Origin: Rugosimonospora sp040255525
GTDB taxonomy: Bacteria; Actinomycetota; Actinomycetes; Mycobacteriales; Micromonosporaceae
Assembly: GCA_040255525.1 (NCBI GenBank)
Contig: JBDZVD010000017.1
Coordinates: 1-64,000, forward strand
Reading direction: 5' to 3'
DNA length: 64,000 nucleotides
Positions 43,225 through 51,812 of this stretch are shown in pieces; the first letter of the stretch is position 1; each line of letters opens with the position of its first letter. Both the position numbers and the translations under genes were made by a program. The notes below the pieces were generated by a model. It was given only the letters and a program-made list of their open reading frames with translations. It searched no databases and had not been told where the DNA came from.

Positions 43225-44469
43225 TCAGAAGGTGCTCGCCCGCGCCAGGAACCGGGCCCGCTCACGCTCTCTGATCGGGTCGGTCAGCAGCGGCGCGAAC
43301 GCGAGCTCGGCCGCACCGATCAAGGTCGAGTCGTCCCCGAGCGCCGAGGTACGCAGCCGTACCCGTTCCCGCGATACCGCCAGCACGTTGGCCGCCAGTC
43401 GAGTGCGCACCTGGGGCGCCGAGCCCCGGTACACGTCGCGCAGCATCCCGCCGAAGATGACCAGGCCCGGATTGAAGAGGTTGATGAGGTTGGCGACCCC
43501 GATGCCGAGCCAGTCGCCGATCCGGTCGAGTGCGGCCCGCGCCAGCGGATCGCCGCGATCGGCAGCGTCGACCACGGCGCGGACGGCCTCTCGGCCGGTG
43601 AGGCCGGCGGGCCGGTGCGCCGCGTCGAGGAGGGCCCGCTCGCCGACCTCCGCTTCGAGGCAACCACGCGATCCACACCCGCAGGGCCGCCCGTTGTACG
43701 GGTTCACCAGCATATGCCCCAGTTCGCAGCCGTACCCGCCGTCACCGTTCAGCAGCTTGCCGCCGACGATGATCCCGCCGCCCACACCCACGTCGCCGTG
43801 GAGGTAGATGAGATTCGGGACGCCCACGCCCGCCCCGCGCTCGTACTCGGCCAAAGCGCCCAGGTGAGCCTCGTTGCCCACCGGTACCGGCAGGGCCAGG
43901 CCCAACCGCCGGCCGAGTTCCGGGCCGAACGCCTGGTCCACCCAGCCCATGTCCGGGCCGAAGCGCACCATCCCGTCGCCCGGCCGGATCATCCCGCAGT
44001 ACGACGCGGCCACCCCGACGCACACCGAATCCGCGCCGGCCGTGCCGCGTACCCGCCGGCCCAACCCGGCCAGTACGTCGACCACGCTGTCCAGGTCCAC
44101 CCCGGCGCGCGGCCGTACCGCCTCCAGGCGGTCCAGGATGGTGCCGCCCAGCCCGACGCGCGCCGCGACCAGCCGGTCGACGGCGACATCGAAGGCCAGC
44201 ACGTACACCCGGCGGGATTCCGGCCGGACCACCAGCGAGGGCCGGCCGGCCCGGCCGGTCTCGCCGGGCAGCTCTTCGCGGACCAGGCCGGCGGCGGTGA
44301 GTTCGGCCGTGAGCGCCAGGATGGTGCTGCGGTTGACGCCCATCCGCTCGGCCAGCTCGGTGCGGGAGGTCGGACCGCGCAGGTGCACCTGGCGGAGGAG
44401 GGCAGCAAGGTTGCGCCGGTGGGCCTCCTTGCCCGGACCGGCTCCTGGTGCCGCCCGACTCGCCAGCAT
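43225..44469 (-). CDS. ROK family transcriptional regulator
   Basis: 414 residues. The N-terminal winged helix spans about 20-80 (LRGPTSRTELAERMGVNRST). The ROK sugar-kinase-like domain has GNEAHLGALAEYERG, HGDVGVGGGIIVGGKLLNGD, GCELGHMLVNPYNGRPC and the Zn motif CGCGSRGCLE. The kinase active-site Asp is not evident, as usual in NagC/XylR-type regulators that only bind sugar. No sugar-uptake genes are adjacent, so the regulon is unknown. Confidence 0.93.
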   Translation of the reverse strand: MLASRAAPGAGPGKEAHRRNLAALLRQVHLRGPTSRTELAERMGVNRSTILALTAELTAAGLVREELPGETGRAGRPSLVVRPESRRVYVLAFDVAVDRLVAARVGLGGTILDRLEAVRPRAGVDLDSVVDVLAGLGRRVRGTAGADSVCVGVAASYCGMIRPGDGMVRFGPDMGWVDQAFGPELGRRLGLALPVPVGNEAHLGALAEYERGAGVGVPNLIYLHGDVGVGGGIIVGGKLLNGDGGYGCELGHMLVNPYNGRPCGCGSRGCLEAEVGERALLDAAHRPAGLTGREAVRAVVDAADRGDPLARAALDRIGDWLGIGVANLINLFNPGLVIFGGMLRDVYRGSAPQVRTRLAANVLAVSRERVRLRTSALGDDSTLIGAAELAFAPLLTDPIRERERARFLARASTF

Positions 44470-44566
44470 CGTGGAACCTTGCTCACTCGGGACGCGTGTC
44501 CAAAGGCTAAAGATACCGTCGGGTAAGCGGCTACAGCCAGCGTTGATCGGGGCGCGGGGGGCTCTC

Positions 44567-44614
44567 GGGCTAGCGGGCTAGCGGGCTAGCGGGCTAGCGG
44601 GCTAGCGGGCTTTC
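44567..44614. repeat. Five perfect tandem copies of an 8-base unit GGGCTAGC plus one diverged copy
   Basis: Copies occupy 44567-44574, 44575-44582, 44583-44590, 44591-44598 and 44599-44606, followed by GGGCTTTC at 44607-44614. Each unit has a TAG/CTA, so the array closes frames on both strands. It lies upstream of the ROK gene and downstream of the anti-sigma-like gene, with no coding role visible. Copy number should vary between strains. Confidence 0.9.
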
Positions 44615-44728
44615 GGCTCCCCGGTGTCGGGGGCCCGCTCGGTCGCGTGCCGGTGCCAGCTGCCCGGGTGCGCCTGGTCGATGACGGCCTCGTACTCCGG
44701 GTGGCTGTGGATGTACCCGTCGAGGCGC

Positions 44729-45481
44729 TCAGCGCGAGCCGTGCCCCTTGCCCTTTCCGGGCTTGTTCGTGCGGCCCGCCGTGGGGGCCGCCGACGGCGT
44801 CGGGGCGGCCTTCGCGTTTCCGGACAGCACGTGCGCGCAGAACGCGGCGATGCTCGGCTGGCCCTTGGCCGCCTCCTGCAGTGCCCTGGTCACGGAGTCC
44901 GGCAGTGTGCCGCCGTGTGGGTCCTTCCGCGCCGCGTTCCACGCCCGGCACAACGCCACGGGTGTGAGGTCGCTCGGGTCGGTGGCACTCGGGGTGGTCT
45001 CCGGCCGCGATGTGGCCCGGGACGGGCTGGCGACGCCGGGAACCGGCGACCGAGCCACCGGAGTCTGTGTGGCGGTGTGCGGTGCCGGAATTCCCAGTGG
45101 GGAGAACAGGCTGTGAGCGCGCTGCTGGACGACGGGCGGCAGGGTGTCGGTCTTCGCCGCCAGGACCGTCGAGCCGGTCATCAACACGACCACCCCGGCG
45201 GCGATCCGCACGGCGGACATCCCCACGGATTGCCGCCGCCGGTCCCGGCGGACCCGGCTCGGTCGCGACCGGCCCGGCTCCGGGGCCGAGCCGGCATCCC
45301 GGCGGGCCAGCACGAACCGGGCCACCGCCCGCTGCGCTCCGGCCAGCTCCCGTTCGGACGCCGGGGCCCGGACCGCGTCGAGCAGCTCACCCAGGCCCGC
45401 GTGCCGCGGGTCGGGTGTGTCTCCGGCTATCAGCCGGTCAGTCTCGGCCAGGTCAAGCCGACGGTTTCGCCAGGTACGCAT
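44729..45481 (-). CDS. Anti-sigma-factor-like membrane protein with long extracellular tail
   Basis: 250 residues from ATG 45481. The cytosolic N-terminal 80 residues (RRLDLAETDRLIAGD, RHAGLGELLDAVRAPASERE, AVARFVLARR) look like an anti-sigma or regulator-binding helix bundle. One transmembrane helix follows (VRIAAGVVVLMTGSTVLAA), and then an extracellular region rich in Pro/Thr/Ser containing LCRAWNAARKDPHGG and AFCAHVLSGNAK, ending in a basic GKGKG tail. The Cys pair outside may form a disulfide. No sigma factor gene is adjacent, so the role is inferred from layout only. Confidence 0.72.
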   Translation of the reverse strand: MRTWRNRRLDLAETDRLIAGDTPDPRHAGLGELLDAVRAPASERELAGAQRAVARFVLARRDAGSAPEPGRSRPSRVRRDRRRQSVGMSAVRIAAGVVVLMTGSTVLAAKTDTLPPVVQQRAHSLFSPLGIPAPHTATQTPVARSPVPGVASPSRATSRPETTPSATDPSDLTPVALCRAWNAARKDPHGGTLPDSVTRALQEAAKGQPSIAAFCAHVLSGNAKAAPTPSAAPTAGRTNKPGKGKGHGSR

Positions 45482-45635
45482 CGCGTACTTAACAGCGCGC
45501 CACACGGCCGTCGCGTTACACCTGCCCCGGCTGGGCGCCGTCGCGAACGACCCGCAGGGGCGCCCGGCGCGAACCGGGGTGCCACCGTGACGATCACGAT
45601 GCACCCCGGGCGCGGTGGGGAGTACCCGCGGATGC

Positions 45636-46577
45636 TCAGCGGGTCGCCGTGGTGTCCTGCGTGCGCAGCCGGCGGATCCAGCCGTGCGCGGTGTGCCGCG
45701 GCACGTCGTAGTGGCTCGCGACGGCAGCGGCGCTGCCGGCCTGGGCGTACACGGTGGCGAAGTCGTCGGGCATGCGGCGGTAGGCGCGCTCGTTGCTCGC
45801 GCCAGCGGTGGTGCTTCGGGTGGTGGCTTTCTTGGCCGGTGCCGCCTTCGTGCTCTTCTTCGCCATGGCCGTGCCGGCGTTCGTCGACTGTGCGGTCGAC
45901 CGGGTCGGCGCGGCACGGCGGCTGCGAGCCTTCGTGGCGGGCGCGGTCGGGGCCGCCTCGGCCGCCGTGGCCTTCGTGCCCGGCCGGGTGGCCGGACGCA
46001 CCGCCTTCGCCGTGGACTTCGCCGTGGACTTGGTCGCCTTGGCCGCCGGCTGTGCCTTCTTCGCGGTGGGCTCGGCCTTCTTTGCTGCCGGCTCGGCCTT
46101 CTTGGCCGCGGGCTCGGCCTTCTCTGCTGCCGGCTGCGCCTTCTTCGCGGCCGGCTGCGCCTTCTTCGTCGCCGGCTCGGCCTTCTTCGCTGCCGACCCC
46201 GTGGCCTTGGTCGCCGACTTCGCCGTGGACCTGGTCGCCTTGGCCGCCGGCTTCGCCGCCTGCTTGGCCGCGCCGGAGGTCGCCTTCGCCGAGCTGGCCG
46301 GCGCCTCGGTCACAGGGGTGTCCACGACGTTCGAGGGCGCTGCTTCGATCTCGTGCTTGGGCGCGGGTGCGGTCAGGACCGGCGTTGGCGCGCTGGGCGT
46401 GATGGCCTGAAGCAGGAGGCTGTAGTCGATAGCGGGAACCGAGCCCTGCGAAAGGATGTTGCCGGCGTGCAGGTGCAGGTCGGTGAGCGTGACATCGCCG
46501 CCGGAGGTGTCCAGCCGAAGCGTCGTGGTGGTCGCGCTGCTGTCGTCGGGTGTGATGGTGATGGTGTAGGAGGTCAC
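45636..46577 (-). CDS. Histone H1-like Lys/Ala/Pro-rich protein with C-terminal helix-turn-helix
   Basis: 313 residues. Residues 1-70 form a compact domain (TITITPDDSS, TLRLDTSGGDVTLTDLHLHAG). Residues 85-255 are low complexity with repeated KKAxPA and KATKSTAK units, like eukaryotic H1 tails and mycobacterial HupB. The last 50 residues (RRMPDDFATVYAQAGSAAAV, then ASHYDVPRHTAHGWIRRLR) look like a helix-turn-helix. It probably binds DNA non-specifically through its tail and specifically through its end. The family recurs in Micromonosporaceae, to my recollection; the function is unknown. The repeat region invites slippage. Confidence 0.82.
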   Translation of the reverse strand: MTSYTITITPDDSSATTTTLRLDTSGGDVTLTDLHLHAGNILSQGSVPAIDYSLLLQAITPSAPTPVLTAPAPKHEIEAAPSNVVDTPVTEAPASSAKATSGAAKQAAKPAAKATRSTAKSATKATGSAAKKAEPATKKAQPAAKKAQPAAEKAEPAAKKAEPAAKKAEPTAKKAQPAAKATKSTAKSTAKAVRPATRPGTKATAAEAAPTAPATKARSRRAAPTRSTAQSTNAGTAMAKKSTKAAPAKKATTRSTTAGASNERAYRRMPDDFATVYAQAGSAAAVASHYDVPRHTAHGWIRRLRTQDTTATR

Positions 46578-46692
46578 GGGTTGCTGCCTTCGGGTCGGAC
46601 GCGCGTCGCGGCGCGCTGTGCCTGGAATGCTTGTGAGGGCTGGCGGACGTCACGCATCGGTGGGTACGCCCATTTGCTGGCCGCCAACCTAC

Positions 46693-46725
46693 CCCGGTGA
46701 TTGTTGCGGTATCAACATCACCGGG
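46693..46725. promoter_or_regulatory. Inverted repeat upstream of the histone-like gene
   Basis: CCCGGTGA (46693-46700) pairs with TCACCGGG (46718-46725), and TGTTG (46702-46706) with CAACA (46713-46717), around a six-base loop and one bulged base. It lies about 115 bases before the histone-like start and 200 after the FUSC stop, in a 350-base gap that otherwise shows no gene. It could be an operator, an mRNA leader hairpin or a terminator. The A-run on its plus-strand side does not fit a canonical minus-strand terminator. Confidence 0.5.
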
Positions 46726-46928
46726 AAAAAGCGTAGTACGCCACCACAGTGGACCGTCGGGGAGGCGTTGCCATTCCACGTCGCGGCGGCACCTGCCGGG
46801 GTTCGGAATGCGCATCCGCGAACCGGCCGGCGACCGCGCATCCGCTTACCAGCAGCGGGAATCGGCGTGGTGTCACCCGATCGGGTCGCCGCGCCGGCCG
46901 CGTACCCGCCGCCGCGACGCGCGGTGGT

Positions 46929-48107
46929 TCAGGTCACCGGCTTCGCAGGGTTGCCACCGGCCCGGCGCACGAGTTCGTTCGCTTCAACGTGCCCCAGGTC
47001 CACGGTGCCGAGCAGATCGGTGGCGATCGCCCGGATCTGCGCCACCACGGCGCTGCCGGAAAAGCTCAAACCCTTCCGGTACGCTTCGGCGGCTTCGGCG
47101 ACCGCCTGCACCGACAGGTCCGCGACCTTCGGGTCCCGGACGTCGGTGAGCAGTGTCTTGCGTACCTCCTTGGTCGCCTCTCCCAGCGTGTACACGGACT
47201 TCGACAGCTCTTCGGGTATCGGCTCCTCATCCCGGATCATCGTGACCGTACGGCGGGCTAGCACCCGCGCGTTGCTCAGCACCCGTTCGAGGTACTCGGC
47301 GGCGTCCTTGTACTTGCTCAGAACACCGCGGGAATGCCAGCGCAGCGGAGCCACCCGGGCCGTCTCCCGGCTCTCCGGCAGGGCGTCCCGGAACTGGGAC
47401 ACGGTCACGCCGGCCTCCTGGAACCGGGTGAGCGCCTCGTCCGCCTCATCGGCGTTGCGGTCACTGATCGCGTGCGCGGTCTGAGCCAGCGCGTCCGCCA
47501 GCGCGGTGCAGGCCGGTCCGGCCTTCCTCGCCACCGCCGACACCGGGTTCGCGGGCAGCAGCAGGGCCAGCACGCAGAGGGCGATCAGGCCGCCGACGAG
47601 CGCGTCTTCGAACCGCAGGTAGTAGATGCCCTTGGCGGGCGGGGCCAGGGTGGCGATGAGCACCGAGGACGACGCGGCGTTCGACACTACGGCGGGGGTA
47701 CCGCCCACGAACACCGCGAGGACCGTGGCGAGGAACACGACGAGACCGAGCTGCCAGGCGCCGGTACCGATCGCGAAGACGATGGAGTCGCCGATGAAGA
47801 TGCCCAGCGCCACCCCGAAGACCAGTTCCGCGGTCCGCCGCAGCCGCTGTCCGACCGAGATGTCCAGCACGATGACGGCGGCGATCGGGGCGAACACCGG
47901 CTGCGGGTGGTGCAGGACGTTGTTGGCGAACAGCCAGGACAGCGCCGCGGCGACGCCGGCCTGGACGGCGAGGATGCTGCTGGTCCTGGTGCGCCGCCAG
48001 CGCAGGCGGAAGCCGGCTCCGGAGCGCACGCGCAGCCCAGCCAGGAGTTCGTCCGGCGAGGCCCCGATGAGACGGTGTCCGGATTCGCCGCGGGGTCCGC
48101 GAGCCAT
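46929..48107 (-). CDS. FUSC/aromatic acid exporter-like membrane protein
   Basis: 392 residues from ATG 48107; the frame is open to 48263, but that extension is a remnant of another gene. The N-terminal half holds about six hydrophobic helices: ILAVQAGVAAALSWLFA, VFAPIAAVIVLDISVG, LVFGVALGIFIGDSIV and further ones. The second half is a helical cytosolic domain with KAGPACTALADALAQTAH and LRWHSRGVLSKYKDAAEYL. This is the FUSC/ArAE arrangement of putative exporters. It lies downstream of iniC on the same strand, separated by 286 bases. Confidence 0.88.
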   Translation of the reverse strand: MARGPRGESGHRLIGASPDELLAGLRVRSGAGFRLRWRRTRTSSILAVQAGVAAALSWLFANNVLHHPQPVFAPIAAVIVLDISVGQRLRRTAELVFGVALGIFIGDSIVFAIGTGAWQLGLVVFLATVLAVFVGGTPAVVSNAASSSVLIATLAPPAKGIYYLRFEDALVGGLIALCVLALLLPANPVSAVARKAGPACTALADALAQTAHAISDRNADEADEALTRFQEAGVTVSQFRDALPESRETARVAPLRWHSRGVLSKYKDAAEYLERVLSNARVLARRTVTMIRDEEPIPEELSKSVYTLGEATKEVRKTLLTDVRDPKVADLSVQAVAEAAEAYRKGLSFSGSAVVAQIRAIATDLLGTVDLGHVEANELVRRAGGNPAKPVT

Positions 48108-48170
48108 GGTTTCGAGCCTAGGCGGGAGCCGGCACGACCGGCGGCGGATCCGGAAAGCCTGGCCGGGGGC

Positions 48171-48263
48171 GGCCCGCCACACCTTCTCCGGTGCGTGGGC
48201 CAGCCTGCGGGAGAACCGCAGGCGTCGCCGGTCGCCGGTCCGTTCGAGTTCGCCATCGGTCAC
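48171..48263 (-). pseudogene. N-terminal fragment of an SRPBCC (AHSA1-like) protein
   Basis: The 31 residues beginning MTDGELERTGDRRRLRF and ending HAPEKVWRA are the typical start of actinobacterial SRPBCC/AHSA1-like proteins. After this the frame runs into unrelated Arg-rich sequence and then into the FUSC gene in the same frame. The rest of the gene is lost, so the FUSC start should not be placed here. Confidence 0.6.
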
Positions 48264-48393
48264 CGCCCCAGGATTCCCGACGGGTTATATTCCGGCCAAG
48301 GTAATCATCGTGCCATCAGGTACGACACGGAACGGGCCGCGGAATCCTCACGCGGCCCCGGCGGCGGGTCACTCGGCTCGGCGAACCGCCCGG

Positions 48394-49854
48394 TCAGCCG
48401 GCGAGCTCGGCCAGCATCCCCTCGCAACTGCGCACGACGGTACGCGCCGCGCCCTGCTGAGCATGACTGAAAAGTGGGTTCTCGGCGTGTTCCACCCACC
48501 GGTCCAGAGCCTGCGTGCCCAGTGCCCACAGTTGCGCCCCGGTTGCCTGTTCACCTGCTGCCAATCGCGTCGATACATCCGTGCCTTCCATCCCGATCAA
48601 GCGTTGCGCCTCCGCTTCCAGCGCCGCCGGCAGCCGGGTACGCCCGCTGTGCAACGCGGCCATCAGTCGCAGTTCCCGGAACTCGTGGGCGCCGGCGACC
48701 GTACGCTCAAGCTCCGCCGCCAGCCGGTCGGAGCCCGGCCGGGGCTCGGCACGGAGCACGAACTCCAGCGCGAGGAGAGCGGACCGGGCCTTGAGCAGGC
48801 CACGCCGCTCGACGAAGAGCCGCCTGATCGACTCCCGCAGCTCAGCCAGGCCGCTGCGGCGCACCAGCTGGCTGGCCAGCGCCCCGGCGTCCCCGCAACC
48901 CTGCCGGATCAGGGTCGTGCACAGCCGTACGCCGACGAGCCCGAGCCGGTTCAACAGATCCTGGCGTACCGCGAGCGCCGCAACGGTATCGGCTCCGCCG
49001 AGGAACCGGTCGGTGGACAGCAGCAACTCGTCCAGCGCGCCCCGGTCGAGAGCGGCCAGACCGGCCAGCGCCGCGTACTGCGGCTCCCGGAGCGTCCGTC
49101 CGGCCTCGGCGAGGAGCCCGGCGACCGCGATGACATTCAGGCAGAGGGAGCGCATCCGGACGTCCCGCCGGTGCCGGCGGGCGATCCGCTTCGCGGCGAC
49201 GAGCGCGTCGATGCGCCCGCCGCCGATCTCGTCGGCGCGGGACAGCACGGCGATCGTGTGTACCGGGGCGGCCCGGCTCACCGGCGTCTCCGGGATGAGC
49301 CGCAGCGCGTTGAGTTCGGTACCGGGTGCGCGCCGGGCAAGGTACAGCACGGCGTCCGCCTCGCGGACCACTCTGTCCATGATGGACGGTCCTGTGCTGG
49401 CGGGCGCGTTGGCGACGCCGACGGCGGGCGTGTCGATGAGAACCGTGTGGCGCAGCGTACGGGTGGGCCAGTCCACCACGATCTCGTTGAGGTCCTCCGG
49501 CGTGCCGGGTGGCGGATCGACGTGCAGCCAACGGTCGAGCCGGGTGACCGCGACATCGGTGACCGACTCGTGGGCCGAGTGCAACGAGACACTCGGCGCG
49601 GCGCCGTCCTGGTACCAGACGAAGGCGTCCTTGCCGCCGTCGACTTCGACCGGTGCCACACCCTCGCCGACGATCGCGTTGATGAGCGTGGACTTGCCGA
49701 CCTGAGCTGGCCCGGCGACCGCGATGCGCAGCGGCTCGTCGAACCGCTGGACGTGATGCTGGAGCCAGCGGGAGGCGCGGGGACTGTCGCCGTACAGGTC
49801 GAGGGCTTCGTCGAACAGGGTCCAGAGCTGGTCCTCCAGCCGGGTACCGGTCAC
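48394..49854 (-). CDS. iniC: Dynamin-like GTPase, IniC-like
   Basis: 486 residues from a GTG whose GTGA overlaps the iniA stop. G1 motif GPAQVGKST (48-56), a G3-like LIDTPAVGVAN and the region IAVLSRADEI in place of a normal NKxD, then a long helical C-terminus. No membrane hairpin is evident, as in mycobacterial IniC (493 residues). It is expected to act with IniA at the cytoplasmic membrane in envelope stress. The name rests on operon order with iniB and iniA. Confidence 0.85.
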   Translation of the reverse strand: MTGTRLEDQLWTLFDEALDLYGDSPRASRWLQHHVQRFDEPLRIAVAGPAQVGKSTLINAIVGEGVAPVEVDGGKDAFVWYQDGAAPSVSLHSAHESVTDVAVTRLDRWLHVDPPPGTPEDLNEIVVDWPTRTLRHTVLIDTPAVGVANAPASTGPSIMDRVVREADAVLYLARRAPGTELNALRLIPETPVSRAAPVHTIAVLSRADEIGGGRIDALVAAKRIARRHRRDVRMRSLCLNVIAVAGLLAEAGRTLREPQYAALAGLAALDRGALDELLLSTDRFLGGADTVAALAVRQDLLNRLGLVGVRLCTTLIRQGCGDAGALASQLVRRSGLAELRESIRRLFVERRGLLKARSALLALEFVLRAEPRPGSDRLAAELERTVAGAHEFRELRLMAALHSGRTRLPAALEAEAQRLIGMEGTDVSTRLAAGEQATGAQLWALGTQALDRWVEHAENPLFSHAQQGAARTVVRSCEGMLAELAG

Positions 49855-51671
49855 GCCGCGACCGCCTTCGCGGCCGGCGCCGGCACCACCGCCAGCGCGT
49901 TGGCCCGGTCGTGCAGCCGGCGCAGGTCCTCCAGTTCGCGCTGGAGTTCCCGATCGTGCCGGTCCCGCTCCGCCAGATCCCGGTCGGCGGCCTGCTTCGC
50001 GGTCCTGGCCGATTCCAGGATGCTCTCCTGCAGGTCCTCGGCCAGCGCCGCGAAGTGGTCGCGCAGCCCGCGCTGAACCTGGCGGATGACGTCCTTGCAG
50101 TCCTTGCTGAACGAGATGAAGAAGTCCTCGACATGCCGCTGCACCGCCGCCTTGGCGAGGCCCTGGCGTCGCAGCAGCCGGGACTCTCCCTCGTCCTTCA
50201 GGCTCTTGCCGCCGAACAGCGCGCCCGCACCCAGCGACAGCGCGTTGATGAGCGGGAGTCCGGCCAGGCTGGTCGCGAGACCGAACATCACGACGCCGCC
50301 GTACGAGCCGCGCAGCCCGGTGTACACCTTCTGGCTGAACGTGAAGCGCCCGACGTTCGGCTTTTCCAGGTCGGCCACGGTCTCGAACACGTCATGCTCG
50401 ATCCGGAACGTGGACTCGGGCAGGACGCTGTGCCGGTACCCGGGGAAGCTGGCCCCGATCTTCTCGGCGATCCAGTGCGAGCGCTCCACCAGCCAGCCGT
50501 AGTTGGCCTCGGCGGCCTCCAGGAGGTTCTCCTCCAGCCAGGGCCGGAACGTGTCCCACACCGCGCCGGGGTCGGCGGTGTCGAACACCTCGTCCACCCG
50601 ACGCATGATCTTGCGGGTGCGGTCGCGCAGGTCGTGTTCGATGTCGGAGCTGAGGTCGGCGATCTGGTCCGCCAGGGAGTTCTGCCACCGGCTGGACAGC
50701 CGGCGCAGGTCGTCGAGTTGCCGCTGAGCTTCGCTGAGGTCGCAGGCGGCACCGGAGAGCTGCGCGCCGTCGAGTGCGCAGCGGCGGGCGCGCAGCGGCA
50801 CGCACAGCTGCTCCACCACGGTGCCGGCGATCGTCCGCGCGGTGTGCGGCGCCAGCGACCCGGCCTTGGTCCGCAGGTCGTGCTGGAGGCGCCCGACCAG
50901 ATCGGGGAAGCCGGACTCGGTGTTCAGCTTGCGGTTGCTGGTGCGCGCGGCCAGCAGGCGAAGCGTCGCGGAGACCGGGATGACGGTGGCCGGGATGCCG
51001 GCGTCGGCGAGCCGCTCGCGGTTCTCCTCGGCGATCCGGCGCCACTGCGCGGCGATGTCTATCTTGTTCAGCGCCACGATGACGTGCGGGCAGGTCCGGA
51101 TGGCGTACGCGAGGAACGCCAGCTCCACATCGGACAGTAGCCGGTTCGCGTCGGACACCAGCAGTACCGCGTCGGTGTGCCCGACCCAGGCGGCGTCGAG
51201 GCCCCCGCCGGTGGCCCAGCCGGCGTCCAGGCCGGGTGTGTCGATCAGCACCAGGCCGGCGGTCAGCAGTTCGCGGGGGATGCCGATCTCGGCGCGGTGG
51301 AACTTGCCGGCCCCGGAGACGCCTCCGGCCAGTTGCTCGACGGGTACCGCGACGCGTTCGGTGCCCGCCGCGTCCCGGTCGGGCACCGCGGCCGGCCCGG
51401 TGACGAGGGCCGCGCACGGGGTGTCGGCGTGCTGGATGACCGACGGGACGGAGGTGGTGGAGTCGTCGCCCACCGCGCACACCGGGGCGTTGAGCATCGC
51501 GTTGATGAGCTGGCTTTTGCCCTGCCCGGACTCGCCGGCGACCAGCACGCGCAGTTTCGGGTCGAGGAGTTGTGCGCGCTTGTGCTGCAGTTGCTGTACC
51601 AGATCGGCGCGACCGTGCGCCGCGCAGGCGCGGATGGTGTCGTCCAGTACGTCAAGCCAGAGCGGTACCAT
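49851..51671 (-). CDS. iniA: Dynamin-like GTPase, IniA-like
   Basis: 606 residues from ATG 51671 (GGGATCGGTG upstream); the frame is open to 51746. G1 GESGQGKS (46-53), switch STTSVPS, G3 LIDTPGLDAGW and G4 ALNKIDIAAQ are complete. A long helical stalk follows. A hydrophobic paddle (GVVMFGLATSLAGLPLINAL, then LGAGALFGG) should insert in the membrane, and the C-terminus is a charged coiled coil. Mycobacterial IniA (640 residues) remodels membranes and protects against cell-wall antibiotics. The adjacent iniB and iniC support the assignment. Confidence 0.88.
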   Translation of the reverse strand: MVPLWLDVLDDTIRACAAHGRADLVQQLQHKRAQLLDPKLRVLVAGESGQGKSQLINAMLNAPVCAVGDDSTTSVPSVIQHADTPCAALVTGPAAVPDRDAAGTERVAVPVEQLAGGVSGAGKFHRAEIGIPRELLTAGLVLIDTPGLDAGWATGGGLDAAWVGHTDAVLLVSDANRLLSDVELAFLAYAIRTCPHVIVALNKIDIAAQWRRIAEENRERLADAGIPATVIPVSATLRLLAARTSNRKLNTESGFPDLVGRLQHDLRTKAGSLAPHTARTIAGTVVEQLCVPLRARRCALDGAQLSGAACDLSEAQRQLDDLRRLSSRWQNSLADQIADLSSDIEHDLRDRTRKIMRRVDEVFDTADPGAVWDTFRPWLEENLLEAAEANYGWLVERSHWIAEKIGASFPGYRHSVLPESTFRIEHDVFETVADLEKPNVGRFTFSQKVYTGLRGSYGGVVMFGLATSLAGLPLINALSLGAGALFGGKSLKDEGESRLLRRQGLAKAAVQRHVEDFFISFSKDCKDVIRQVQRGLRDHFAALAEDLQESILESARTAKQAADRDLAERDRHDRELQRELEDLRRLHDRANALAVVPAPAAKAVAA

Positions 51672-51812
51672 CACCGATCCCAACTCGTGGCAGGGGCCGG
51701 AGCCGATCACTGGGGGTCGACTCCGGCCGGGGTGCCACGCTCGCACCTCTGTGGACCGGGCTGCCGGCGGAGGCAGCCGGTTCCGGTGAGCAATCGTGCC
51801 GTGACTTTTCGG

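Noticed and set aside
40501..44526. Plus-strand open frame of 1341 codons
   Set aside because: It lies opposite pxpB, GntR and ROK and in another frame of proA. The translation is Arg/Pro/Gly-rich without motifs, and such frames arise from third-position GC bias.
44624..46402. Plus-strand frame of 592 codons with Phe/Ala or Arg/Ser repeats
   Set aside because: It is antisense to the Lys/Ala repeat gene and the anti-sigma-like gene. It has no start context and no domain.
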